From Meridianimarinicoccus sp. MJW13 (GTDB lineage Bacteria > Pseudomonadota > Alphaproteobacteria > Rhodobacterales > Rhodobacteraceae): a stretch of DNA of 64,000 nt. The notes under the pieces are model-generated. The model was not told the origin of the DNA, ran no database searches, and worked only from the letters and a program-made list of their open reading frames with translations. The DNA is taken from NCBI RefSeq assembly GCF_014901205.1, contig NZ_JACNMU010000010.1, positions 124,001 to 188,000 of the forward strand. The letters are read 5' to 3'. The position numbers were made by a program, and so were the translations under genes. Within the stretch, counting starts at the first letter, position 1, and each line of letters begins with the position of its first letter. This document shows, in pieces, positions 39,199 to 47,472 of this stretch.

Positions 39199-40491
39199 AT
39201 GCCCTATGATCGTCTTCCCCATGCTGCCAAACGCATCGCTGTCATCGGGGGCGGCATCTCGGGGATGGGGGCGGCGCACGCCCTAGCGCGCGACCATCTG
39301 GTCACCCTGATCGAGGCCGAGCCCCGGCTGGGCGGCCACGCGCGCACGGTGCTGGCGGGCAAGCGTGGCGATCAGCCGGTGGACACCGGGTTCATCGTCT
39401 TCAACCACGCCACCTATCCCAACTTGCGGGCCTTGTTCGACGAACTGGATGTGCCCACCGCCGAGGCGCAGATGACCTTTGCCACCTCTGTGGATGGCGG
39501 CCGGTTCGAATATGCGCTGAACTCGCTCGACAGTGTCTTCGGGCAGCGCCGGAACATTGCCGATCCGCGGTACTGGGGCTTCCTGCGCGACATCGCCCGG
39601 TTCAATGCCAAGGCCGAGGCACTGGTCGAGGACGAAAAGATGACCATCGCCGGGCTGCTGGACAAGCTGGGCACCGGCGCGTGGTTCCGCGACTATTACA
39701 TCCTGCCGTTCTCGGGGGCGATCTGGTCGACGCCGACCCATGGCATTCTGGAGTTTCCGGCGGCAGCCCTTGTGCGGTTCTTCCGCAATCACGCGCTGCT
39801 GTCCGCGACCGGGCAGCACCAGTGGTACACGGTGCGCGGCGGGTCTGTGGAATACGTTCGGCGGTTGCACGCCAGCATGACCGCGCGCGGCGTCGATATC
39901 CGCACCGGCACCAAGGTCACCGGCGTCACCCGCACCCCCTTTGGCGTGCAGGTCGCGACCGAGGGTCAGGGGTGGGAGGACTTCGACGAGGTTGTTCTGG
40001 CCACCCATTCCGACATCTCGCTGAAGCTTTTGCAGGATGCCGACCCGCAGGAACAGGCCGCGCTGTCGGCCATCCGTTACCAGCCCAACACGGCGGTGCT
40101 GCATTCCGATGCCAGCCTGATGCCGCGGCGCAAACGCTGCTGGGCGGCGTGGAACTATACCGAAGCCGCAGGCGCGCGCCCCGATCGCATTTCGCTCAGC
40201 TACTGGATGAACGCGCTGCAACCGATCCCGAAAGATGATCCGATGTTTGTCACCCTGAACCCCGTGCGCGACATTCGTGACGAGACCATCCACGACACCA
40301 CCACTTTCCACCATCCGGTCTATGACGTGGGCGCGCTGGCCGCGCAGCAGGTGCTGAAGGCGCGCAACGGCCAGAACCGCACATGGTTCTGCGGCGCCTG
40401 GATGCGCAACGGCTTCCATGAAGACGGGCTGGCCTCGGCGCTGGACGTGGTCGCGGGGCTGCAGACGCCGCTGCAGATCGCGGCGGAATGA
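39199..40491 (+). CDS. FAD-dependent oxidoreductase (amine-oxidase family), sigma-E operon gene 1
   Basis: A 430-residue flavoprotein. The N-terminal Rossmann motif is IAVIGGGISGMGAAHALARD; next come EAEPRLGGHARTV and a C-terminal FAD-contact segment FCGAWMRNGFHEDGLASAL. It is the counterpart by order and type of R. sphaeroides RSP1091, a sigma-E target needed for the full singlet-oxygen response and linked in the literature to furan fatty acid formation on phospholipid chains (UfaD/UfaO functions; which protein does which is from memory). GGAG precedes the start. Confidence 0.88.
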   Translation: MPYDRLPHAAKRIAVIGGGISGMGAAHALARDHLVTLIEAEPRLGGHARTVLAGKRGDQPVDTGFIVFNHATYPNLRALFDELDVPTAEAQMTFATSVDGGRFEYALNSLDSVFGQRRNIADPRYWGFLRDIARFNAKAEALVEDEKMTIAGLLDKLGTGAWFRDYYILPFSGAIWSTPTHGILEFPAAALVRFFRNHALLSATGQHQWYTVRGGSVEYVRRLHASMTARGVDIRTGTKVTGVTRTPFGVQVATEGQGWEDFDEVVLATHSDISLKLLQDADPQEQAALSAIRYQPNTAVLHSDASLMPRRKRCWAAWNYTEAAGARPDRISLSYWMNALQPIPKDDPMFVTLNPVRDIRDETIHDTTTFHHPVYDVGALAAQQVLKARNGQNRTWFCGAWMRNGFHEDGLASALDVVAGLQTPLQIAAE

Positions 40492-41243
40492 GGCATGTGG
40501 ATCACATACCCGGGCTGACCTTCCATGGCCGCAAGGGAAAGGTGGAAAACGCCTTTCGCTACAGCGTGGACTATTGCCTTCTGGATCCCGCACAGGCGCA
40601 GGGCCCGGCGCTGTTTTCGCGCAATGGCCGCAACCTGACCGCGCTGCACGACCGTGATCATGGCGGCGCGCCGGGCGAAGGGCGTGGCGCGGACTGGGCG
40701 CGCGAGGTTCTGCAGGCCCATCAACTGGACAAGGCCGATGGCGACATCCTGCTGCTGGCCCAACCGCGCGTGCTGGGTCATGTGTTCAACCCGGTCAGCT
40801 TCTGGCTGTGTCACGGGCGCGACGGCAGCCTGCGCGCGGTGATCGCCGAGGTCACAAACACCTACGGCGACCGCCATTCCTATCTGTGTCACCACCCCGA
40901 TCAGCGCCCAATTACCCGGCATGAACGACTGTCGGCGCAGAAGATCTTCCATGTCTCGCCGTTTCAGCCGGTCGCGGGCGACTACCGCTTCCGCTTCGAC
41001 ATTCGCGACGATCGATTGGGTATCTGGATCGATTACCGCCACGGCGACACCCAATTGATGGCCACGCTGACCGGACGGCGGAAGCGGCTGACCAATCGGG
41101 CGATCCTGTGGGCGGCGCTGCGGCGACCGCTGGGGTCGCGCCGGGTGCTGGGGCTGATCCACTGGCAGGCGCTGGTGCTGTGGTGGAAAGGCGCGCGTTG
41201 GCACGTGCGGCCCGAGCCGCCTGCGGACGAGGTCTCGCGATGA
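40488..41243 (+). CDS. DUF1365 protein, sigma-E operon gene 2
   Basis: A 251-residue DUF1365 member: GLTFHGRKGKVENAFRYSVDY, the conserved RVLGHVFNPVSFWLCH, then EVTNTYGDRHSY and KIFHVSPFQPV. Overlaps the preceding gene (ATGA). In many bacteria DUF1365 follows an FAD oxidoreductase and precedes a cyclopropane-type methyltransferase; here no methyltransferase is adjacent. Counterpart of RSP1090, implicated in furan fatty acid synthesis and ChrR turnover. Confidence 0.9.
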   Translation: MRHVDHIPGLTFHGRKGKVENAFRYSVDYCLLDPAQAQGPALFSRNGRNLTALHDRDHGGAPGEGRGADWAREVLQAHQLDKADGDILLLAQPRVLGHVFNPVSFWLCHGRDGSLRAVIAEVTNTYGDRHSYLCHHPDQRPITRHERLSAQKIFHVSPFQPVAGDYRFRFDIRDDRLGIWIDYRHGDTQLMATLTGRRKRLTNRAILWAALRRPLGSRRVLGLIHWQALVLWWKGARWHVRPEPPADEVSR

Positions 41244-42487
41244 ACACCGCCGTCGCAGCAACCCCGCGCCTGCTGCCCTGGGCGCTGTATGGTGCCATGC
41301 TGTCGGGGGCGGGGCTGCCGATCTATATCTATGCCCCCAAGTTCTTTGCCGACACCTATGGCTCCAGCCTGTCTGCGCTGGCGGTCGTGCTGTTCGGGCT
41401 GCGGCTGCTGGACGTGGTGCAGGATCCTGCGCTTGGCTGGGTGTCCGAACGTCTGGGCGCGCGGCGGGGCGTGGCGATGGCCGCAGGCGCAGGCCTGCTG
41501 GCGCTGTCGATGCTGGGGCTGTTCGCGGTGGTGCCGCCCTTGCCGCCGCTGGTGTGGTTCGCGCTGACCGTCACCGGGCTGTTCTCGGCCTTCAGTTTCC
41601 TGACCATCGGGTTCTACGCGCAGGGTGTGCGTCGGGCTGAAAGCCTGCCCGGTGGGCATGTGCAACTGGCCGCGTGGCGCGAAAGCGGCGCGCTGGCGGG
41701 GGTCTGCACCGCCGCGGTCGCGCCCAGCCTGCTGACCGGGATGGTTGCGGCACCCTATGCCGTCTTTGCCTGGGGGTTTGTCGCGGTGGTGGCGCTGTCG
41801 GCGCTGGCCATGGCCCCGATGTGGGAGCAACAGGCCAACAGCGACAGCCCCCCGGTACCGCTGCGCCGCATCCTTTCGGACCATCCCGCCCGCCGCCTGC
41901 TGCTGCTGGCGCTGGTCAACGCCGCGCCGCTGGCGGTCACCTCGACCCTGTTCCTGTTCTACGTCGAAAGCCGTCTCGGTGCGCCGGGGTGGGAGGGGCC
42001 GCTGCTGGTGCTGTTCTTTCTCTCTGCCGCTGCCTCGGCCCCCGGATGGGGCTGGCTGGCAGGCCTTTGGGGCGCGCGGCGCGCACTGCAGTTGGCCATG
42101 GGTCTGGCCATTGTCTCGTTCGCGGGAACCCTGACCCTTGGGGCGGGCGACGTGGCGCTGTTCGCCGTGATCTGCGTGGTGTCCGGGGCCAGTATCGGGG
42201 CCGACCTGACCCTGCTGCCCGCCCTGTTCGCGCGCCGGATGGCCACCGTCGCCCCCAACGGCGGGCAGGGCTTCGGCCTGTGGGCGCTGGTGACGAAACT
42301 CTGCCTGGCGCTGGCCGCGGTGGTGCTGCTGCCGCTGCTGGATGTGGTGGGCTTCCGGTCGGGGGCCGAAAACGACGCCTCCGCACTGTGGACGCTGACC
42401 CTTGCCTACGGGCTTCTGCCCTGTGTTCTGAAACTTGTCGCGCTGGCGCTGCTGGCCGCGACCCCAATCGACGAGGTCCGTTCATGA
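41240..42487 (+). CDS. MFS transporter, GPH (glycoside-pentoside-hexuronide) type, sigma-E operon gene 3
   Basis: A 415-residue protein with about twelve hydrophobic segments. The GPH-type first-half signature is seen (YAPKFFADTYGSSLSALAVV, GLRLLDVVQDPALGWVSERLG). It begins inside the DUF1365 stop (ATGA). Substrate unknown; in this operon a lipid-related or detoxification role is more likely than sugar uptake, which is inference from context. Matches RSP1089 by position. Confidence 0.87.
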   Translation: MNTAVAATPRLLPWALYGAMLSGAGLPIYIYAPKFFADTYGSSLSALAVVLFGLRLLDVVQDPALGWVSERLGARRGVAMAAGAGLLALSMLGLFAVVPPLPPLVWFALTVTGLFSAFSFLTIGFYAQGVRRAESLPGGHVQLAAWRESGALAGVCTAAVAPSLLTGMVAAPYAVFAWGFVAVVALSALAMAPMWEQQANSDSPPVPLRRILSDHPARRLLLLALVNAAPLAVTSTLFLFYVESRLGAPGWEGPLLVLFFLSAAASAPGWGWLAGLWGARRALQLAMGLAIVSFAGTLTLGAGDVALFAVICVVSGASIGADLTLLPALFARRMATVAPNGGQGFGLWALVTKLCLALAAVVLLPLLDVVGFRSGAENDASALWTLTLAYGLLPCVLKLVALALLAATPIDEVRS

Positions 42488-43065
42488 CCGATCTGGTATT
42501 TCTTCTGGCGGGGCTGGTGCTGGCGCTGGCCGCCGGTTTTCTGGTGCAAAGCCTGTGGTCGTTCCGCGCCCAGGCCCCCAGGGACTACGCCGGCACCCAG
42601 CCCCAATTGGACATCCGGCAAGCGCTGCAGGGGCCGATCCTGTGCGAAGGCGTGATCTATGGCCCCACGGGGCGGGTCACGTCGCGATTTGTCGCCGACA
42701 TGCAGGGCGACTGGACCGGTCGCAGCGGCGTGCTGCGGGAATCTTTTCGCTATGACAATGGCAACCGGCAGGAGCGGGAATGGCGCCTGACGCTGGGCAA
42801 CGATGGCAGCATCTCCGGCACGGCCCCTGATATTCTGGGCGAGGCCACGGGCCGCCAGTCCGGTGCCACGGTCTGCCTGAAGTATCGCATCCGCCTGCCC
42901 GAGACCGCCGGCGGCCATGTGCTGGACGTCATCGACTGGATGTATCTGGCCGAGAACGGCGCGATCATCAACCGCAGCCAGTTTCGCAAGTTCGGCATCA
43001 AGGTGGCCGAACTGGTGGCGACCATGCGGCCCCGGTCCGACCCACAGCAGATCGCCGCCGAATGA
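42484..43065 (+). CDS. DUF3833 protein, sigma-E operon gene 4
   Basis: A 193-residue protein with an N-terminal membrane anchor (LVFLLAGLVLALAAGFLV) and a beta-rich DUF3833 domain (GRVTSRFVADMQGDWTG, WRLTLGNDGSISGTAPDI, IDWMYLAENGAIINRSQFRKFG). Lipocalin-like lipid handling has been speculated for the family; nothing is proven. Overlaps both neighbours by ATGA. Confidence 0.87.
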   Translation: MTDLVFLLAGLVLALAAGFLVQSLWSFRAQAPRDYAGTQPQLDIRQALQGPILCEGVIYGPTGRVTSRFVADMQGDWTGRSGVLRESFRYDNGNRQEREWRLTLGNDGSISGTAPDILGEATGRQSGATVCLKYRIRLPETAGGHVLDVIDWMYLAENGAIINRSQFRKFGIKVAELVATMRPRSDPQQIAAE

Positions 43066-43805
43066 CCCGCGACTGGACCGGAAAACGCTATTGGCTGGTG
43101 GGCGCGTCAGACGGGCTGGGCAAGGCCCTGGCGCAACGGATGAGTGCCGAGGGCGCCGAGCTGGTGCTGAGCGCCCGCAGCAAGGACGCGCTGGTCGAAC
43201 TGGCCGACAGCCTGCCCGGCCCGGCCCGCGCCGTGCCCATGGATGTGACCGATGCGGAGTCGGTGGCCCAGGCCACGGCCGAGGTCGGCGAGATCGACGG
43301 GCTGGTCTTTCTGGCGGCCACCTATTGGCCGATGAAGGCCACCGACTGGGACACCGATCGGGCCGTCACCATGACCGACACCAATTATACCGGCGCGCTG
43401 CGCGTGGTCGGTGCGGTGCTGCCGCAGTTTCTGAAGCGGGACGCCGGTCACATCGTGCTGACGTCGTCCCTGTCGGCCTATCGCGGCTTGCCTGGTGCCA
43501 TTGGCTATGGTCCGTCCAAGGCTGCGGTGATGTCGCTGGCCGAAAGCCTGTACCTGGACCTGGCGCGGACCGGCATCGCGGTGCAATTGATGAACCCCGG
43601 CTTCATCCGCACCCGGCTGACCGACAAGAACCAGTTTCACATGCCCTTCCGGATGGAGCCTGACGACGCCGCCGCGCGGATGCTGCGCCACATGGGCAGG
43701 ACGCGGTTCTCGGCCAACTTTCCCTGGGGGTTCTCGCTGGTGTTCCGGCTTAGCCGGTTTCTGCCCGATGGTCTTTACAAACGGTTGTTCGCCGCCAAGA
43801 CGTGA
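43062..43805 (+). CDS. short-chain dehydrogenase/reductase, sigma-E operon gene 5
   Basis: A 247-residue SDR with cofactor motif LVGASDGLGKALAQRM, the catalytic Ser in LTSSLSAYRG and Tyr/Lys in GYGPSKAAV. It ends the operon that begins at 39199. Substrate not identifiable; a fatty or membrane-derived carbonyl is plausible from context (inference). Matches RSP1087 by order. Confidence 0.9.
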   Translation: MTRDWTGKRYWLVGASDGLGKALAQRMSAEGAELVLSARSKDALVELADSLPGPARAVPMDVTDAESVAQATAEVGEIDGLVFLAATYWPMKATDWDTDRAVTMTDTNYTGALRVVGAVLPQFLKRDAGHIVLTSSLSAYRGLPGAIGYGPSKAAVMSLAESLYLDLARTGIAVQLMNPGFIRTRLTDKNQFHMPFRMEPDDAAARMLRHMGRTRFSANFPWGFSLVFRLSRFLPDGLYKRLFAAKT

Positions 43806-43817
43806 TCCATTGTCCAC

Positions 43818-43831
43818 TTGCGCTGGATCAA
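43818..43831 (+). promoter_or_regulatory. FnrL-like half-conserved box
   Basis: TTGCGCTGGATCAA matches 8 of 10 defined positions of TTGAT-N4-ATCAA. It lies about 55 bases before the DUF3775 gene, which precedes the formate dehydrogenase gene. Weak evidence. Confidence 0.25.
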
Positions 43832-43883
43832 GGACCACGGCCTTAATCTGGCCCAAGGCTGTAGAGCAACCGCGGAGGGACCA

Positions 43884-44249
43884 ATGCCAGAAATTCATGC
43901 GGATACGATCGCCCAGGTCATCCTCTTGGCGCGGGAAATGGGGGAAACCACCTCTGTCGGTGCCCACGACGGTCTGGCGGGCCGGTCGGGGCCGGCCGAG
44001 GCGGAATTGCGCGCCTTCATCGACGCGTTGACCGAGGATGAGAAATACAGCCTTGTGGCCGTCACATGGGTTGGGCGCGACAGTTTCAGCGCCGACGAAT
44101 ATGACGAGGCCTATGAAACGGCCAGCCGGGAAGACCCATCCACCACGGCAGCCTACCTGGTGGGCACCGACCTGCTGGCCGACTATCTGGAAAGCGGGCT
44201 TGAGGCCCTGGGCATCGACCCCGGTGATGCCGAACAGGATCTGATGTAG
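43884..44249 (+). CDS. DUF3775 protein
   Basis: A 121-residue acidic protein (EIHADTIAQVILLAREMGE, RAFIDALTEDEKYSLVAVTWVGR, YLESGLEALG) that matches DUF3775, a small family of unknown function frequent in alphaproteobacteria. GGAGGG lies 5 bases before the ATG at 43884, which decides this start over the upstream ATG at 43818. Confidence 0.86.
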   Translation: MPEIHADTIAQVILLAREMGETTSVGAHDGLAGRSGPAEAELRAFIDALTEDEKYSLVAVTWVGRDSFSADEYDEAYETASREDPSTTAAYLVGTDLLADYLESGLEALGIDPGDAEQDLM

Positions 44250-44357
44250 GCCCGCGTGCCGGCGGTTTGGCGGAAATTGCGCGCGCGGCGTCGCTTCGGG
44301 TTTCCGAGTCGGGGCCGATGCGCCTAGACTGTGTCTGACGACTGCAAGGGGCACAGC

Positions 44358-47132
44358 ATGACCGGCACCATTCGTTTTACGCTAGACGGCACCGAAGTCG
44401 CGGCACGCGACGGGGAAACCCTGTGGGAGGTGGCGCAGCGTCACGGCAAGACCCTGCCGCATCTGTGCCACAAGCCCGCGCCGGGATATCGCCCGGATGG
44501 CAACTGTCGGGCCTGCATGGTGGCGATCGAGGGCGAGCGGACGCTGGCGGCCTCCTGCATCCGCACCCCGACCGAGGGCATGGTGGTCACCACCGCCGAA
44601 CCGCGCGAAGCCCAGGCCCGCCGCATGGTGATGGAGCTTCTGGCCGCCGACCAGCCGCCGCGCGACGTTGCCCATGACGCGGGGGCGCATCTGTTCGACA
44701 TGGCCGACGCCGTACAGGTCGACAGCAGCCGCTTTCCGCCCAAGCGCGCCGACCGTATCCCGCTGCTGGATGACAGCCACATCGCCATGGCGGTCAACCT
44801 GGATGCCTGCATCCAGTGCGGGCTTTGCGTGCGGGCGTGCCGCGAGGTGCAGGTCAACGATGTGATTGGCATGGCGGGCCGCGGCGCGGATGCCTATCCG
44901 GTTTTCGACATGGCCGACCCGATGGGGGCCTCGACCTGCGTGGCCTGCGGGGAATGCGTGCAGGCCTGTCCGACCGGGGCACTGATGCCCGCCGCCGTGC
45001 TGGATACGGCACAACGCGGCGACAGCCGGGACATTGACGCCGAGGTTGCCTCGATCTGTCCGTTCTGCGGCGTCGGCTGCCAGGTCTCGCTGAAGGTCAA
45101 GGACGACAAGGTGGTGCGCGTTGACGGGATCAACGGCCCGGCGAACGAAGGCCGTCTGTGCGTCAAGGGCCGCTTCGGCTTCGACTACATCCACCATCCG
45201 CACCGGTTGACCAAGCCGCTGATCCGCCGCGAGGATGCGCCGCCCAAGGGGCTGAACGTCGATCCCGGCAACCTGCTGACCCATTTCCGCGAAGCGACAT
45301 GGGAGGAAGCGCTGGACGCCGCCGCCGGTGGCCTTGCGCGGCTGCGTGACGACAGCGGTCGCCGGGTTGCCGGCTTCGGGTCTGCCAAATGCACCAACGA
45401 GGAAGCCTATCTGTTCCAGAAGCTGATCCGGCAGGGCTTCGGCCATAACAACGTCGATCATTGCACCCGGCTGTGCCATGCGTCTTCGGTGGCGGCGCTG
45501 ATGGAAAACGTCGGCTCGGGGGCGGTGACGGCCACGTTCAACCAGATCGAACACGCCGATGTGGCCATCGTCATCGGGGCCAACCCGGTCGAGAACCACC
45601 CGGTCGCGGCGACCTATTTCAAGCAGTTCACCAAGCGCGGTGGCAAGCTGATCGTCATGGATCCGCGCGGCGTGGGCCTGCGCCGGTTCTCGACCCACAT
45701 GCTGCAGTTCAAACCCGGCACCGATGTGTCGATGCTGAATGCCATCATGCATGTGATCGTCGAGGAAGGGCTGTACGACCGCCAGTATATCGAGGCCTAC
45801 ACCGAGAACTGGGAAGCCGAGAAAGCGCATCTGAAAGCCTTTTCGCCCGAGGCGATGGAGCCCCATTGCGGCATCCCCGCCGAAACCCTGCGGCAGGTGG
45901 CACGCGATTTCGCCGGGGCCAGGGCAGCGATGATCTTCTGGGGCATGGGCGTGTCGCAGCACATCCACGGCACTGACAATTCGCGCTGCCTGATCTCGCT
46001 GGCGCTGATGTGCGGGCAGGTGGGGCGGCCCGGAACCGGGCTGCATCCGCTGCGCGGGCAGAACAACGTGCAGGGGGCATCGGACGCAGGTCTGATCCCC
46101 ATGTTCCTGCCTGACTATCAGCCGGTCACGGACGACGGCGTGCGCGCGGCGTTCTCCGAGATCTGGGAGACGGGCGATTTTTCGTCCGAGAAGGGCCTGA
46201 CGGTGACCGAGATCCTGGATGCCGTGCACGCGGGCGAAGTGCAGGGCATGTATATCCTGGGCGAAAATCCGGCCATGTCCGACCCGGATGTGGAACACGC
46301 CCGCGATGCGCTGGCCAAGCTGGAACATCTGGTGGTGCAGGACATTTTCCTGACCGAAACCGCGAATTACGCCGATGTGATCCTGCCCGCTGCGGCGTTC
46401 TATGAGAAAGACGGCACCGTCACCAACACCAACCGGCAAGTGCAGATGGGCCGTGCTGCCGTCACCCCGCCGGGTGAAGCGCGACCCGACTGGGCAATCA
46501 CCGTGGCGCTGGCGCAGCGGCTGGGGCTGGACTGGTCCTATGATCATGTGTCCGAAGTCTTTGCCGAGATGACGCGCGGCATGAAAAGCCTCGACAACAT
46601 TACCTGGCAGCGGCTGGAGGCCGAGGGGGCTGTCACCTATCCCAGCCTCTCGCCCGAGGATCCGGGGCAGGCGGTGGTCTTTGGCGACGGCTTCCCGCGC
46701 GCTGGCGGGCGGGCGCGCTTCACACCCGCCGCCATCGTGGCCCCGGCAGAATCGCCGGATGCGGAGTACCCGATGGTGCTGACCACCGGGCGGCAACTGG
46801 AACACTGGCATACAGGTTCGATGACCCGCCGCGCCACGGTGCTGGACGCGGTGGAGCCCGAGGCCAATTGCTCGCTGCACCCGTCAACCCTGCGCAAACT
46901 GGGGGTGGAGCCGGGCGGGCTGGTGCGGCTGACCACGCGTCGCGGCAGCGTCACCGTCATGGCGCGGGCCGATCGCGCAGTCAGCCCCGACATGGTGTTC
47001 CTGCCGTTTGCCTATGTGGAAGCCGCCGCCAACATCCTGACAAACCCGGCGCTGGACCCCTACGGCAAGATCCCCGAGTTCAAATATGCGGCGGTGCGGG
47101 TGGAGAGGGCCGAAACGGTCGCGGCGCAATAG
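44358..47132 (+). CDS. formate dehydrogenase alpha subunit (molybdopterin, cytosolic NAD-linked type)
   Basis: A 924-residue oxidoreductase. The N-terminal ferredoxin-like part has a 2Fe-2S cysteine set (HLCHKP, GNCRACMVAI, AASC). Two 4Fe-4S motifs follow (CIQCGLCVRAC and CVACGECVQAC), then the Mo/W-bis-MGD body with CPFCGVGC and NEGRLCVKGR. The active-site ligand is Cys373 in CTRLCHASSV, where E. coli FdhF has selenocysteine. It resembles FdsA/FDH alpha, but no beta/gamma (NADH/flavin) subunit, fdhD or maturation gene lies within 10 kb on either side. GGGG precedes the ATG at 44358. Confidence 0.93.
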   Translation: MTGTIRFTLDGTEVAARDGETLWEVAQRHGKTLPHLCHKPAPGYRPDGNCRACMVAIEGERTLAASCIRTPTEGMVVTTAEPREAQARRMVMELLAADQPPRDVAHDAGAHLFDMADAVQVDSSRFPPKRADRIPLLDDSHIAMAVNLDACIQCGLCVRACREVQVNDVIGMAGRGADAYPVFDMADPMGASTCVACGECVQACPTGALMPAAVLDTAQRGDSRDIDAEVASICPFCGVGCQVSLKVKDDKVVRVDGINGPANEGRLCVKGRFGFDYIHHPHRLTKPLIRREDAPPKGLNVDPGNLLTHFREATWEEALDAAAGGLARLRDDSGRRVAGFGSAKCTNEEAYLFQKLIRQGFGHNNVDHCTRLCHASSVAALMENVGSGAVTATFNQIEHADVAIVIGANPVENHPVAATYFKQFTKRGGKLIVMDPRGVGLRRFSTHMLQFKPGTDVSMLNAIMHVIVEEGLYDRQYIEAYTENWEAEKAHLKAFSPEAMEPHCGIPAETLRQVARDFAGARAAMIFWGMGVSQHIHGTDNSRCLISLALMCGQVGRPGTGLHPLRGQNNVQGASDAGLIPMFLPDYQPVTDDGVRAAFSEIWETGDFSSEKGLTVTEILDAVHAGEVQGMYILGENPAMSDPDVEHARDALAKLEHLVVQDIFLTETANYADVILPAAAFYEKDGTVTNTNRQVQMGRAAVTPPGEARPDWAITVALAQRLGLDWSYDHVSEVFAEMTRGMKSLDNITWQRLEAEGAVTYPSLSPEDPGQAVVFGDGFPRAGGRARFTPAAIVAPAESPDAEYPMVLTTGRQLEHWHTGSMTRRATVLDAVEPEANCSLHPSTLRKLGVEPGGLVRLTTRRGSVTVMARADRAVSPDMVFLPFAYVEAAANILTNPALDPYGKIPEFKYAAVRVERAETVAAQ

Positions 47133-47144
47133 CCGCCCGCTGGG

Positions 47145-47306
47145 TCAAAGGCCCAGCATGGCTTTCACCGTGGGCAGGCCGACGGCAGCGGCCATGCCCA
47201 CCACAACACCCGCCAAAACGCGGGGAATCACCCCGCCGATGGCCGGGGACAAAAGGCTGAGCGCGGCGCAGATCGCCGCATAGTAGGTCATCGCGATCGT
47301 ATCCAT
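47145..47306 (-). CDS. small hydrophobic membrane protein
   Basis: A 53-residue ORF on the minus strand: MDTIAMTYYAAICAALSLLS followed by an IGGVIPRVLAGVVVGMAAAV segment and LPTVKAMLGL. Two hydrophobic stretches joined by a short Gly/Arg turn fit two membrane helices. Related tiny proteins occur in Rhodobacterales. It is convergent with the formate dehydrogenase gene (12 bases apart) and divergent from the acyl-CoA synthetase gene. Function unknown. Confidence 0.65.
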   Translation of the reverse strand: MDTIAMTYYAAICAALSLLSPAIGGVIPRVLAGVVVGMAAAVGLPTVKAMLGL

Positions 47307-47356
47307 ACGGGATGATTAGCATGTCCCTGCGCGCCCGTGTCGCAAATTAAATAAAC

Positions 47357-47364
47357 GAACGTTC
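47357..47364. promoter_or_regulatory. putative operator palindrome GAACGTTC
   Basis: A perfect 8-bp palindrome within AAACGAACGTTCAAAA, just upstream of the -35 element at 47375. TetR-family regulators of acyl-CoA metabolism often bind GAACG/CGTTC-type palindromes. No regulator gene is adjacent. Confidence 0.4.
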
Positions 47365-47374
47365 AAAAAATCAT

Positions 47375-47402
47375 TTGACCTGACGCCCAGAGCCGCGATT
47401 AT
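47375..47402 (+). promoter_or_regulatory. putative promoter of the acyl-CoA synthetase/Liv cluster
   Basis: TTGACC (47375-47380), a 16-base spacer and GATTAT (47397-47402). If used, it starts transcription after the ATG at 47401 and so favours the TTG start at 47473 for the first gene. Confidence 0.5.
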
Positions 47403-47472
47403 GGGGTCAGAACTCGGGCCTGTCAGCCGGGCGGTCAACCCGGCACAGACCGGGATCAGGGAGGGATTAACT

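Noticed and set aside
45462-45491. Selenocysteine site in formate dehydrogenase
   Set aside because: The active-site codon is TGC (Cys373), not TGA.
44382-46880. Very long open frame antisense to the formate dehydrogenase gene
   Set aside because: Same shadow effect; low-complexity His/Arg/Gly-rich translation without any motif.
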